A DNA stretch of 64,000 nt from contig NZ_JAOVZT010000003.1 of NCBI RefSeq assembly GCF_025716945.1, positions 85,798-149,797 of the forward strand, written 5' to 3'. The position numbers were made by a program, and so were the translations under genes. Shown here one piece after another: positions 15,436-23,501 of the stretch; position 1 is the stretch's first letter, and each line of letters starts with the position of its first letter. Source of the stretch: Geodermatophilus sp. YIM 151500. GTDB lineage: Bacteria; Actinomycetota; Actinomycetes; Mycobacteriales; Geodermatophilaceae. The notes below the pieces were generated by a model, which saw only the letters and a program-made list of their open reading frames with translations, was not told the origin of the DNA and did no database searches.

Positions 15436-16199
15436 GCGGGGAGCCCTTCCGGCACGAGTGCGTGGACGAGGTAGCTGGCGACCTCGCCGGGCGTCGTCCC
15501 GCGGCCGAAGACCCTGTCGACCCCCAGCTCGCCGGCCGCGCCCGGGTCGAACCGCGGTCCGCCGACCACCAGCAGCGGCCGCCGCTCCCCCATCGCCTCG
15601 CGGAAGGCGGCGGCCAGCTCGCGGGTGTTGCGCAGGTGCGCGTCCTTCTGGGTGACCACCTGCGAGACGAGCACCGCGTCGGCGCGCGCCGTCCGCGCCC
15701 GGGCGACCAGCTCCGGGACGGAAACCTGCGCGCCCAGGTTCGCCACGCTCATCTCTCGGTAGTACTCCAGACCCTTCTCCCCCGCGAAGCCCTTGAGGTT
15801 GAGGATCGCGTCGATGCCCACGGTGTGCGCGTCGGTGCCGATGCAGGCGCCGAGCACGACGAGCTTGCGGCCGAGCCGGCTGCGGATGGCCAGGTTCACC
15901 TCCGACGGCGACAGCAGCGGGTAGGCGCGCTCCTCGACCGCGACCGCGTCCAGGTCGACCAGGTGCCGCACGGAGCCGTAGACGACGAAGAACGTGTACC
16001 CGTCGCCCGCCGTCCCACCCCCGCCACCGATCCCGTGGCTGTGCACCACCATCGCCGGCTCGAGGCCCATCTTCCGCGCCAGCTGCAGCGCGGCGCCGTC
16101 CGCCTGCGGGCCGGGCGGGACGGGCAGCGTGAACGAGACCTGCACCATGCCGTCACCCGTGGTGTCGCCGTACGGGCGGATCACCGTCCCCTCAGGCAT
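15432..16199 (-). CDS. kamE: Lysine 5,6-aminomutase, beta (B12-binding) subunit
   Basis: 255 residues. With KamD it moves the terminal amino group of D-lysine or beta-lysine, using adenosylcobalamin and PLP. The DxHxxG cobalamin motif is at 123-128 with the cobalt ligand His125, and Lys136 in ILNLKG corresponds to Lys144, which forms the PLP aldimine in the clostridial enzyme. The 11-residue spacing between the two is conserved. The family segment GLEYYREMSVANLGAQVSVP follows. Its start overlaps the kamD stop by eight bases, and its stop overlaps kal by four, implying stoichiometric translation. Confidence 0.95.
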   Translation of the reverse strand: MPEGTVIRPYGDTTGDGMVQVSFTLPVPPGPQADGAALQLARKMGLEPAMVVHSHGIGGGGGTAGDGYTFFVVYGSVRHLVDLDAVAVEERAYPLLSPSEVNLAIRSRLGRKLVVLGACIGTDAHTVGIDAILNLKGFAGEKGLEYYREMSVANLGAQVSVPELVARARTARADAVLVSQVVTQKDAHLRNTRELAAAFREAMGERRPLLVVGGPRFDPGAAGELGVDRVFGRGTTPGEVASYLVHALVPEGLPA

Positions 16200-17790
16200 C
16201 GGCCGGCTCCCTGTCCAGCAGCGCCAGCGCCGGGTTCCAGGCGCCGGCGGCGAGCCGGACGACGCCGTCCAGCCCCTTGCCGCCGTCCGGCGGTCGCCGG
16301 GTGATGCCGAAGGTGCCGTCGGCGATGGCCTGCAGCAGCCCGCCCTCGTGCGCGGCGATCTTCTCCAGCAGCTGCACCGCCTCGGTGAGCACGGTGTGCG
16401 CGCGGCGGTCGATGAAGCCGCCCGTCGGCGGCGCGAAGTCCTCGACCAGGCCACCGGCGGCGTCGAGGACGTAGCGCACGTTGCGCAGGGCCAGGTCGCG
16501 GTCGGACAGCCACGGGGTGACCACGGCCTCGGTCATCATGCCGACCAGCAGGATGCCCTGGCCGGTCAGCGCCCCGGCCAGGTTGAAGAAGCCGTCGAGC
16601 AGGTAGCCGCGGAACACGTCGCCGGTCATGTGCTTGGTCGGCGGCATCCACTTCAGCGGCGCGTCGGGGAACAGCGCGCGGGCGAGCATGGCGTGCGCCA
16701 GCTCCAGCCGGAACGACTCCCGCCGGTCGGGGTCGATCTCGAACGCGTGCCCGAGGCCGAGCTGCCAGTCCGCCAGCCCGGCCTCGTGCGCGAACCGCTC
16801 GTTGAGCAGCTGGCTGACGGTGACCGTGTGCGCCTCGTCGACCGCGTCGGCGGTGGTGAGGTAGTTGTCCTCGCCGGTGTTGATGATGATCCCGGCGCGG
16901 GCGTGCACCATGCGGCTGAACCGCTGGTCGACGAAGGTGCGCTGCGGGTTGATGTCGCGGAAGAGGATCCCGTACATCGCGTCGTTGAGCATCATGTCCA
17001 GCCGCTCGAGGCCGGCCAGCACGGCGATCTCGGGCATGCACAGCCCGGACGCGTAGTTGGTCAGGCGCACGTAGCGGCCCAGCTCCGCGCTGGTCTCGTC
17101 CAGCGCCGCCCGCATCAGCCGGAAGTTCTCCTGGGTGGCGTAGGTGCCGGCGTAGCCGGTGCGGGTCGCGCCCTCGGGAACGAAGTCCAGCAGCGACTGC
17201 CCGGTGGAACGGATCACGGCGATGACGTCGGCGCCGGCGCGGGCGGCCGCCTGCGCCTGCGGGATGTCCTCGTGGATGTCGCCGGTGGCCACGATCAGGT
17301 AGATCCACGGACGGCGGGGCGGATCGCCGTGCGTGGCGACCAGCTCCTCCCGCCGGCGGCGGTTGGCGTCGATGCGGGCGATGCCCCGGGCCACGGCGGT
17401 GCGGGCCGCCGCGCGGGCGCGGTCGGCGTCCGCGCCCTCGGGCAGGGTGAAGCGGGCCGTGCCCGCGCCGACCTGCTCGGCGAGCGCCTGCAGCGACGGC
17501 GCCGTCCCGGACGCCAGGGCGTGCCAGACCGGCAGCGCGACGCCGTGCTCGAGGCCCACCTGCTCGCGGACGGCGTCCACCACCCGGTTGACCCACGGCA
17601 CGGTGTTCTCCGTCCCTCCCCCACCGGTCAGCGGATCGGTGCCGGTCAGCCCGGCCAGCCGCAGCACCGCCCGCTCGACCGACACGGTCGTGTGCCGCCG
17701 CGCCAGCTCGACCACCGGCTCCGCCGCCCGCGCGGCCAGTTCCCGCGCCCGCGCCACCAGCAGCGGGTCCAGCTCCAGCCTCGGCGTCAT
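16192..17790 (-). CDS. kamD: Lysine 5,6-aminomutase, alpha subunit
   Basis: 532 residues, slightly longer than the clostridial subunit. It forms the TIM-barrel substrate and coenzyme domain that pairs with KamE. Diagnostic blocks are WVNRVVDAVREQVGLEHGVALP, IYLIVATGDIHEDIPQAQAAARAGADVIAVIRSTGQSLLDFVPEGAT (about 165-210), YATQENFRLMRAALDE, LCMPEIAVLAGLERLDMMLNDAMYGILFRDIN, and MTGDVFRGYLLDGFFNLAG. GGAAGGGAG precedes the ATG. It follows the amidohydrolase gene by 76 bases in the same operon. Confidence 0.95.
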   Translation of the reverse strand: MTPRLELDPLLVARARELAARAAEPVVELARRHTTVSVERAVLRLAGLTGTDPLTGGGGTENTVPWVNRVVDAVREQVGLEHGVALPVWHALASGTAPSLQALAEQVGAGTARFTLPEGADADRARAAARTAVARGIARIDANRRRREELVATHGDPPRRPWIYLIVATGDIHEDIPQAQAAARAGADVIAVIRSTGQSLLDFVPEGATRTGYAGTYATQENFRLMRAALDETSAELGRYVRLTNYASGLCMPEIAVLAGLERLDMMLNDAMYGILFRDINPQRTFVDQRFSRMVHARAGIIINTGEDNYLTTADAVDEAHTVTVSQLLNERFAHEAGLADWQLGLGHAFEIDPDRRESFRLELAHAMLARALFPDAPLKWMPPTKHMTGDVFRGYLLDGFFNLAGALTGQGILLVGMMTEAVVTPWLSDRDLALRNVRYVLDAAGGLVEDFAPPTGGFIDRRAHTVLTEAVQLLEKIAAHEGGLLQAIADGTFGITRRPPDGGKGLDGVVRLAAGAWNPALALLDREPADA

Positions 17791-17866
17791 CGCGCTCCCT
17801 TCCGAGTTCGCCGGATGGTCCCGTCCGGTGCGGGGGCCGGAGGCCCGCCGGGTGGGACGCCGCGGC

Positions 17867-19414
17867 TCAACGCAACTCCTCCGGCACCCGGCCGCGGTGT
17901 CGCCCGGAGGGCGACGGTGGACGTGGTTCGCCCGCGACGAGGAGCAGGCGGCAGGACGGCGTCGCGCGCGCGGCGAGGACGGCGGACAGCGGCTCCGTCG
18001 TCGCCCACAGCGCCAGGTCGGCCGGGGCGCCGACGGCCAGCGACCCGTCGCGGTGCCCGGCGCGGACGGCGTGCCAGCCGCCGCGCGTGGCCGCGTCGAA
18101 GGCGTCGCACGGCCGCATGCCCGCCCCGGGCGTGCGGTGGTCGACGGCGGCGTGCACGCCGCCCCACGGGTCGAGCGGGGTGACCGGCGCGTCGCTGCCC
18201 AGCGCCAGCGCGACCCCGGCGTCGGCGAAGGCACCGAACGGGTTGCAGCCGGCCGTGCGCGCCGCGCCGAGCCGCTCGACGTACATCCCGCCGCCCCCGC
18301 CCCAGGCCGCGTCGAAGGCCGGCTGGACGCTGGCGACCATCCCCCACCGCCGCATCCGGTCGATCGCCGCGCCGTCGGCCATCTCCACGTGCTCCAGCCG
18401 GTGCCGGCAGGCCCGTACCGCATCCGGGCCGAGCTCCTCGACCACGGCGCCGACCGCGGAGAGCACCTGGCCGACGGCGGCGTCGCCGATGACGTGGAAG
18501 CCGGCCTGCACGCCGGCGGCCGTGCAGGCCCGGACGTGCTCGACCAGCTGCCCGGTGTCGAAGCGCAGGGCGCCCGCGGTGCCCGGCCGGTCGTCGTAGG
18601 GGGCGCTCAGCGCCGCGGTGTGCGAGCCGAACGCGCCGTCGCAGAACAGGTCACCGCCCGCGCCGGCCAGGCCGAGCTCGCGGACGACGTCCAGCCCGCC
18701 GCGCTCGGCCAGCTCGCCCCAGTAGCCGACCACGCGGGGGCCGGGCTGCTCGCCGGCCAGCGCCAGCAGGCCGGCGAGGTCGTCGACCCCGGAGACCTCC
18801 GGGCCGGCCATCTCGTGCACCGTGCCGATGCCGAGCGCCGCAGCGGCCTCGAGGGCGGCCCGCTGCGCGGCGCGCCGCTGCCCCGGGTCGACGGCGCCGT
18901 AGGCGGCCCGCCGGACGGCGTGGTGGGCGTCCAGGCGCAGCTGCCCGTCGGGCGCGAACCCGGGCAGCGCGGCGACCCCGGGCACCCGGTCGAGCAGCGC
19001 GGTGGACACGGCGGCCGAGTGGACGTCGACCCGCGCCAGGTAGGCCGGCCGGTCGCCGACGACGGCGTCCAGGTCGTGCCGGGTGAGCGCGCGCCCCTCG
19101 GGCCAGCCGGTCTCGTCCCACCCGGTGCCCAGCACGATGCCGGACGGCGCGGCGGCCGCGTGGTCGGCGACCGCGGTCACTGCGTCCCGAAGGCTTGAGC
19201 TCGAGTGCAGGTCGAGACCGGTGAGGGCGAGTCCGGTCGCCGTGGCGTGCACGTGCGCGTCGACGAAGGCCGGCGTGAGCAGCGCCCCCTCCCCCGCGAC
19301 CACGTGCCCGTCGGCCGGCGCCGCGGCGGCCGGGCCGAGCCAGGCGATCCGCCGGTCGACCACCCGCACCGCCCAGCCGCGCCGGTCGCCGACCGTCACG
19401 TCGCGGACCAGCAT
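17867..19414 (-). CDS. YtcJ-like amidohydrolase within the kam operon
   Basis: 515 residues of the amidohydrolase superfamily. Metal-site motifs are VDAHVHATATG (about residues 52-62), FHVIGDAAV, RLEHVEM and GSDAPVTPLDPW, and it has the small N- and C-terminal beta domains of the YtcJ group. Such enzymes hydrolyse amide-like bonds, but the substrate is unknown. Its ATG overlaps the kdd stop by one base (TGATG), so it is cotranslated with the lysine-pathway genes. The canonical cluster has the cleavage enzyme Kce instead, which is absent here. A role on a lactam, cyclic or N-acyl intermediate of beta-lysine breakdown is an inference. Confidence 0.85.
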   Translation of the reverse strand: MLVRDVTVGDRRGWAVRVVDRRIAWLGPAAAAPADGHVVAGEGALLTPAFVDAHVHATATGLALTGLDLHSSSSLRDAVTAVADHAAAAPSGIVLGTGWDETGWPEGRALTRHDLDAVVGDRPAYLARVDVHSAAVSTALLDRVPGVAALPGFAPDGQLRLDAHHAVRRAAYGAVDPGQRRAAQRAALEAAAALGIGTVHEMAGPEVSGVDDLAGLLALAGEQPGPRVVGYWGELAERGGLDVVRELGLAGAGGDLFCDGAFGSHTAALSAPYDDRPGTAGALRFDTGQLVEHVRACTAAGVQAGFHVIGDAAVGQVLSAVGAVVEELGPDAVRACRHRLEHVEMADGAAIDRMRRWGMVASVQPAFDAAWGGGGGMYVERLGAARTAGCNPFGAFADAGVALALGSDAPVTPLDPWGGVHAAVDHRTPGAGMRPCDAFDAATRGGWHAVRAGHRDGSLAVGAPADLALWATTEPLSAVLAARATPSCRLLLVAGEPRPPSPSGRHRGRVPEELR

Positions 19415-20469
19415 CAGCGCACCCCCGGATCGCCGGCGGACGCGGAGCGCACCCGGGGGTCGATGAGCGACCGCACGCCCGGTGTCCGCCGGTAGAGGTC
19501 GAGGGCCAGGTCCGCGTGCCCCGGCGCGTAGCCGTTGCCGACCAGCATCGTCACGTCCGCCGCCATCCCCTCCGCGCCGAGCGCCGCCGCGGAGAACGAC
19601 GTCGCCATGGAGAAGAAGACCACGGTGCCGCCGCCGGCCGTCGCCAGGACCGCCCCGTGCTCGGCGCCGGGCGCGTCGACGCAGACGACGGTGACGTCGG
19701 CCGGCCCACCGACGGCGGCCAGCACGGCCAGCGGGTCGGTGGCGTCGGCGACCACCACCCGGTCGGCCAGGCCCGCAGCGGTCAGCGCGGCGGCCTCGGC
19801 GCCGTCGCGCACCAGCCCGGTGAGCCGGGTCGCACCGGCCGCCCGCGCCGCGGCCAGGCTGAGGCAGCCGGACTTGCCGGCGGCGCCGAGCACGGTCACC
19901 GACCGCGCGCCGGCGCGCTCCACCACGCGCGCGGTGGCGGCCGGGGCCCCGCAGACGTCGAGGACGGCCAGCGCCACCGCGTCGGGCAGGTCGTCGGGCA
20001 GCGCTGCGGCGATCGAGCGGGCGAACAGGATCGCCGTCCCCTCGGCCGGCACCTGCTCCGACCGGCCGTCCCAGCGGCGGAGGTCGTCGGTGATCCGCAG
20101 CGGGGTGAGGGTGAGGGAGACCAGCGTGGCCACCCGCTGCCCGGCGGCCAGGCCGAGCGGCGACCCGGACCCGACCGCGTCGACGGTGCCGATCAGCATG
20201 CCGCCCGAGCCGGTGACCGGGTTCTGCATCTTGCCCCGCTCGCGCACGATGCCGAGCACCGCGGCCCGCACGGCGTCGCCGTCCCCACCGCAGGCCTCGG
20301 AGAGCTGGCGGAAGGACGCCGCGTCGAGGTTGAGCCGCTCGACGGCGATGCGCACCTCGTCCGGGCCGATCTCCGGGGAGGGGTCCAGCCGGTGGGCGGC
20401 CTGGGGCAGCACGCCCGGCGGGTCGAGCACGCGGTGCACGCCCAGCGCCCGCTCCGGGATCCGCTCCAC
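19414..20469 (-). CDS. kdd: L-erythro-3,5-diaminohexanoate dehydrogenase
   Basis: 351 residues. Kdd oxidises 3,5-diaminohexanoate to 5-amino-3-oxohexanoate with NAD(P). The family signature RGKMQNPVTGSGGMLIG lies near residues 77-93. A Rossmann dinucleotide site follows with VTVLGAAGKSGCLSLAAAR, and then the late segment VVFFSMATSFSAAALGAEGM. The GTG is preceded by GAGGAGG. It is the first gene of the operon, divergent from kamA, with short direct repeats between the two. Confidence 0.93.
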   Translation of the reverse strand: MERIPERALGVHRVLDPPGVLPQAAHRLDPSPEIGPDEVRIAVERLNLDAASFRQLSEACGGDGDAVRAAVLGIVRERGKMQNPVTGSGGMLIGTVDAVGSGSPLGLAAGQRVATLVSLTLTPLRITDDLRRWDGRSEQVPAEGTAILFARSIAAALPDDLPDAVALAVLDVCGAPAATARVVERAGARSVTVLGAAGKSGCLSLAAARAAGATRLTGLVRDGAEAAALTAAGLADRVVVADATDPLAVLAAVGGPADVTVVCVDAPGAEHGAVLATAGGGTVVFFSMATSFSAAALGAEGMAADVTMLVGNGYAPGHADLALDLYRRTPGVRSLIDPRVRSASAGDPGVR

Positions 20470-20506
20470 TTGTCCTCCTCACCCGTCCGTGCAGGAGAAC
20501 CTATCG

Positions 20507-20535
20507 CGCCGAAGACGAAACGCCGAAGATTCTCC
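20507..20535. promoter_or_regulatory. Direct repeats in the kdd-kamA divergent promoter
   Basis: CGCCGAAGA occurs at 20507-20515 and 20521-20529 (14-base period), and GGAGAA at 20493-20498 faces TTCTCC at 20530-20535. This is the least GC-rich part of the intergenic space and a plausible shared operator. Confidence 0.45.
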
Positions 20536-20595
20536 CGTAGAGTGGCCCGAGCAGGTGAGAACCGTCGCGCAGCGGCCGTGCGGAAGGGGCAGTTC

Positions 20596-21963
20596 GTGCT
20601 GGAGCAGCCGTACGAGTACGGGGCCCGGGAGCTCGTCGAGCCCGACTGGCGCCGCCTGCCGGGTTTCGCCGACGTGAGCGGGGCGGAGTGGCGCTCGGCG
20701 CAGTGGCAGCGGGCGCACTGCGTGAAGAGCGTGCGCCAGCTGCGCGGCGTGTACGGCGACCTGCTCGACGAGTCGTTCTACGCCGACGTCGAGGCCGACC
20801 AGGCCGGTCGGGCGACCATGTCGCTGCTGCTGCCGCCGCAGATGCTGAACACGATGGTGCCCGACGCGGTCCCCGACTCCGCGGCGATGCGGGCCGACCC
20901 GGTGCGCCGGTACATGCTCCCGGTCGCCGCCGACCGGTTGCCCGGCGCCGCGGCCAGCCATCCCTACGCCGCCCGCGACTCGCTGCACGAGCACGAGATG
21001 TGGGCCGTCGAGGGGCTGACCCACCGCTACCCCACCAAGGTCCTCGCCGAGCTGCTGCCCACCTGCCCGCAGTACTGCGGGCACTGCACGCGGATGGACC
21101 TGGTGGGCAACTCGACGCCCGCCGTCCACAAGCTGAGGTTCGACCTGAAGCCGGTCGACCGGCACGCCGCGATGCTCGACTACCTGCGGCGCACGCCGGG
21201 CGTGCGCGACGTCGTCGTCTCCGGCGGCGACGTGGCCAACCTGCCGTTCCGGAACCTCGAGGCGTTCGTGTCCGGGCTGCTGGGGATCGAGTCGGTGCGC
21301 GACATCCGGCTGGCGACCAAGGCGCTGGTGGGTCTGCCGCAGCACTGGCTGCAGGACGACGTCGTCGAGGGCATGGGCCGGCTGGCCCGCACCGCGCGCG
21401 AGCGCGGCGTCTCGCTGGCCGTGCACACGCACGTGAACGCCGCCCAGCAGGTCACCCCGCTGGTGGCCGAGGCGGCGCGGGCGATGCTGGCCGCCGGGGT
21501 GCGGGACGTGCGCAACCAGGGCGTGCTGCTGCGCGGGGTGAACGCGACGGCGACGCGGCTGCTGGACCTGTGCTTCGCGCTGCTCGACGGCGCCGGCGTC
21601 ACGCCCTACTACTTCTACATGTGCGACATGATCCCGAACGCCGAGCACTGGCGGGTGTCGCTGGCCGAGGCGCAGGTGCTGCAGCACGACATCATGGGCT
21701 ACCTGCCCGGCTTCGCCACGCCGCGGATCGTGTGCGACGTGCCCTACGTCGGCAAGCGCTGGGTGCACCAGGTCGCCGAATACGACCGCGAGCGGGGCAT
21801 CAGCTACTGGACGAAGAACTACCGCACCGGCATCGAGGTCGACGACGAGGACGCCCTCGACCGGCGGTACGTCTACTACGACCCGATCTCCACCCTGCCG
21901 CCGTCCGGGCAGGCCTGGTGGGCGCAGCGCGGCGTTCCGGCGGCCGGGGCGCAGGCGCGCTAG
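20596..21963 (+). CDS. kamA: Lysine 2,3-aminomutase-like radical SAM enzyme (KamA family)
   Basis: 455 residues. KamA converts L-lysine to beta-lysine using an iron-sulfur cluster, SAM and PLP. The cluster cysteines are in CPQYCGHC (157, 161, 164). Asp344 in YMCDMIPNAEHWR and Asp381 lie 37 residues apart, exactly as the two substrate-amino-binding Asp of the clostridial enzyme, and Lys387 in DVPYVGKRW matches the PLP lysine. The usual glycine run before that lysine and the C-terminal zinc cysteines are missing, so this is a divergent subfamily. I chose GTG 20596 because GGAAGGGG precedes it; GTG 20578 is possible. Divergent from kdd. Confidence 0.88.
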   Translation: MLEQPYEYGARELVEPDWRRLPGFADVSGAEWRSAQWQRAHCVKSVRQLRGVYGDLLDESFYADVEADQAGRATMSLLLPPQMLNTMVPDAVPDSAAMRADPVRRYMLPVAADRLPGAAASHPYAARDSLHEHEMWAVEGLTHRYPTKVLAELLPTCPQYCGHCTRMDLVGNSTPAVHKLRFDLKPVDRHAAMLDYLRRTPGVRDVVVSGGDVANLPFRNLEAFVSGLLGIESVRDIRLATKALVGLPQHWLQDDVVEGMGRLARTARERGVSLAVHTHVNAAQQVTPLVAEAARAMLAAGVRDVRNQGVLLRGVNATATRLLDLCFALLDGAGVTPYYFYMCDMIPNAEHWRVSLAEAQVLQHDIMGYLPGFATPRIVCDVPYVGKRWVHQVAEYDRERGISYWTKNYRTGIEVDDEDALDRRYVYYDPISTLPPSGQAWWAQRGVPAAGAQAR

Positions 21964-22060
21964 CGGAGTGGTGGCGGAGTGCGGGGAGCGACATCTCCTC
22001 GCCCCTGGTACTCCGCCGCGGGAGGTGAGACGCGCCGCGCCGGCGGGGTAGGGCCGCGGC

Positions 22061-22576
22061 GTGACCGTGCTGCGCACCGACCGGCTGCGGCTGCGCCCGT
22101 GGACGACGGCCCCGGACGACCTCGCCCGGATGGCCGACCTCTACGGCCGGGAGGAGGTCACCCGGTGGGTCGGGGGCACCCCCTCGGTGCCGCCGGCCGA
22201 GCTGGTCGCCCGCTGGGCCGCGGTGCACGCGCGGGACGGCCGGTACGGCTGCTGGGCGATCGAGCGGTCGGACGGCGTCGTCGCCGGCACGGTGCTGTTC
22301 AAGCCGCTGCCCAACGGCGTCGGCGAGATCGAGGTGGGCTGGCACCTGCACCCGGACTCCTGGGGGCACGGCTACGCCACGGAGGCCGGCCGGGCCGTCA
22401 TCGAGCGCGGCTTCGCCGCCGGGGTGCCGGAGGTCTACGCGGTCGTCCGGCCGGGGAACACCGCCTCCGCGGCGGTGTGCCGGCGGCTGGGCATGCAGCC
22501 GCTCGGGCGGATGCGCCGCTGGTACGACGTCGAACTGGACGCCTACCGGCTGATGGCGCCGGTCGTGGTCGACTGA
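22061..22576 (+). CDS. GNAT-family N-acetyltransferase, RimJ/RimL-like
   Basis: 171 residues. The start LRTDRLRLRPWTTAPDD is typical of the RimJ/RimL branch. The acetyl-CoA motif lies in the segment HLHPDSWGHGYATEAGRAVIERGF (about 100-123), and VRPGNTASAAVCRRLGM follows. It would transfer an acetyl group to a protein N-terminus or small amine; the substrate is unknown. It begins 97 bases after kamA on the same strand but has no obvious link to lysine breakdown. Confidence 0.88.
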   Translation: MTVLRTDRLRLRPWTTAPDDLARMADLYGREEVTRWVGGTPSVPPAELVARWAAVHARDGRYGCWAIERSDGVVAGTVLFKPLPNGVGEIEVGWHLHPDSWGHGYATEAGRAVIERGFAAGVPEVYAVVRPGNTASAAVCRRLGMQPLGRMRRWYDVELDAYRLMAPVVVD

Positions 22577-22610
22577 CGGTGGTCGACCGACGGCGAGCCG
22601 GGCCGGCGGC

Positions 22611-23492
22611 TCAGGCGGCGGGCCGCCGTCCGGTGCGCTCCTTGACGCGGCGGACGAGCCGGCGGACGACCGGCTCGCGCGGAGCCCGCCTGCCGATGCC
22701 CTTGGCGAACTCGGCGTCGCGCACCGCGGCCTGCGCCGGCGTGGGCGCGGTGCCGCCGAGGTGGGCCGGCAGCCACCAGCGGTCGTCGGGGCCGGAGGGC
22801 TGCTGCGGATAGCTGCGCTGGGCCGCGTCGAGCAGCGCCTCCATCGCCGCCCGCGTGCGGCGCAGCAGGGGTTGGGCCTTCTCCCCCGGTCCGGCCAGGA
22901 TCGGCTCGCCCAGGACGACGGTCACCGCGACGTCGCGCCGCAGGTGCACCGGCTGACCCTTGGTGGCCACCCGGTGCCCACCCCAGACGACGGCCGGCAC
23001 GATCGGCACCCCGGCGTCGATCGCCATGCGGGCCGCGCCCGCCTTGAGGTCCTTGACCGTGAAGCTGGTGCTGATGGTCGCCTCGGGGAAGACGCCGACC
23101 AGCTCGCCGTCCTTCAGCGCGCGGACGGCGGACTCGAAGGCCGCCGCCCCGGCCTTCCGGTCGACCGGGATGTGCTGCATGGCCCGCATGAACGGCCCGG
23201 CGAACCAGTGCTCGAAGACCGCGGCCTTGGCCATGAAGCGGACCAGCCGGTGCTGCGGCAGGGCGCCGAGGCCGAGGAAGGTGAAGTCGAGGAAGCTGAC
23301 GTGGTTGCTGCAGATGACCGCTCCGCCGGTGGCCGGCACGTTCTCCGCGCCGCGCACGTCGAAGCGGAAGCGGAACAGCCGGAACACGACGAGGGCCAGC
23401 CGGACGATCAACCGGTACGGCCGGTCCCGGGGATCGGGCGACGGGCCGAACAGGTCGCGCCGGACGACGTCGCGCCAGGTCGCCGTGTACAT
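22611..23492 (-). CDS. 1-acyl-sn-glycerol-3-phosphate acyltransferase-like protein
   Basis: 293 residues. The PlsC-type HX4D motif is in NHVSFLDF (about residues 62-69), followed by the FPEATIS block, where the family usually has EGT, and VPIVPAVVWGG. These enzymes acylate lysophosphatidate or related lipids at the membrane inner face. The C-terminal 70 residues are basic and specific to actinobacterial relatives. TAGATT at 23499-23504 ends six bases before the ATG, predicting a leaderless transcript. Confidence 0.88.
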   Translation of the reverse strand: MYTATWRDVVRRDLFGPSPDPRDRPYRLIVRLALVVFRLFRFRFDVRGAENVPATGGAVICSNHVSFLDFTFLGLGALPQHRLVRFMAKAAVFEHWFAGPFMRAMQHIPVDRKAGAAAFESAVRALKDGELVGVFPEATISTSFTVKDLKAGAARMAIDAGVPIVPAVVWGGHRVATKGQPVHLRRDVAVTVVLGEPILAGPGEKAQPLLRRTRAAMEALLDAAQRSYPQQPSGPDDRWWLPAHLGGTAPTPAQAAVRDAEFAKGIGRRAPREPVVRRLVRRVKERTGRRPAA

Positions 23493-23501
23493 GGCCGGAA
23501 T

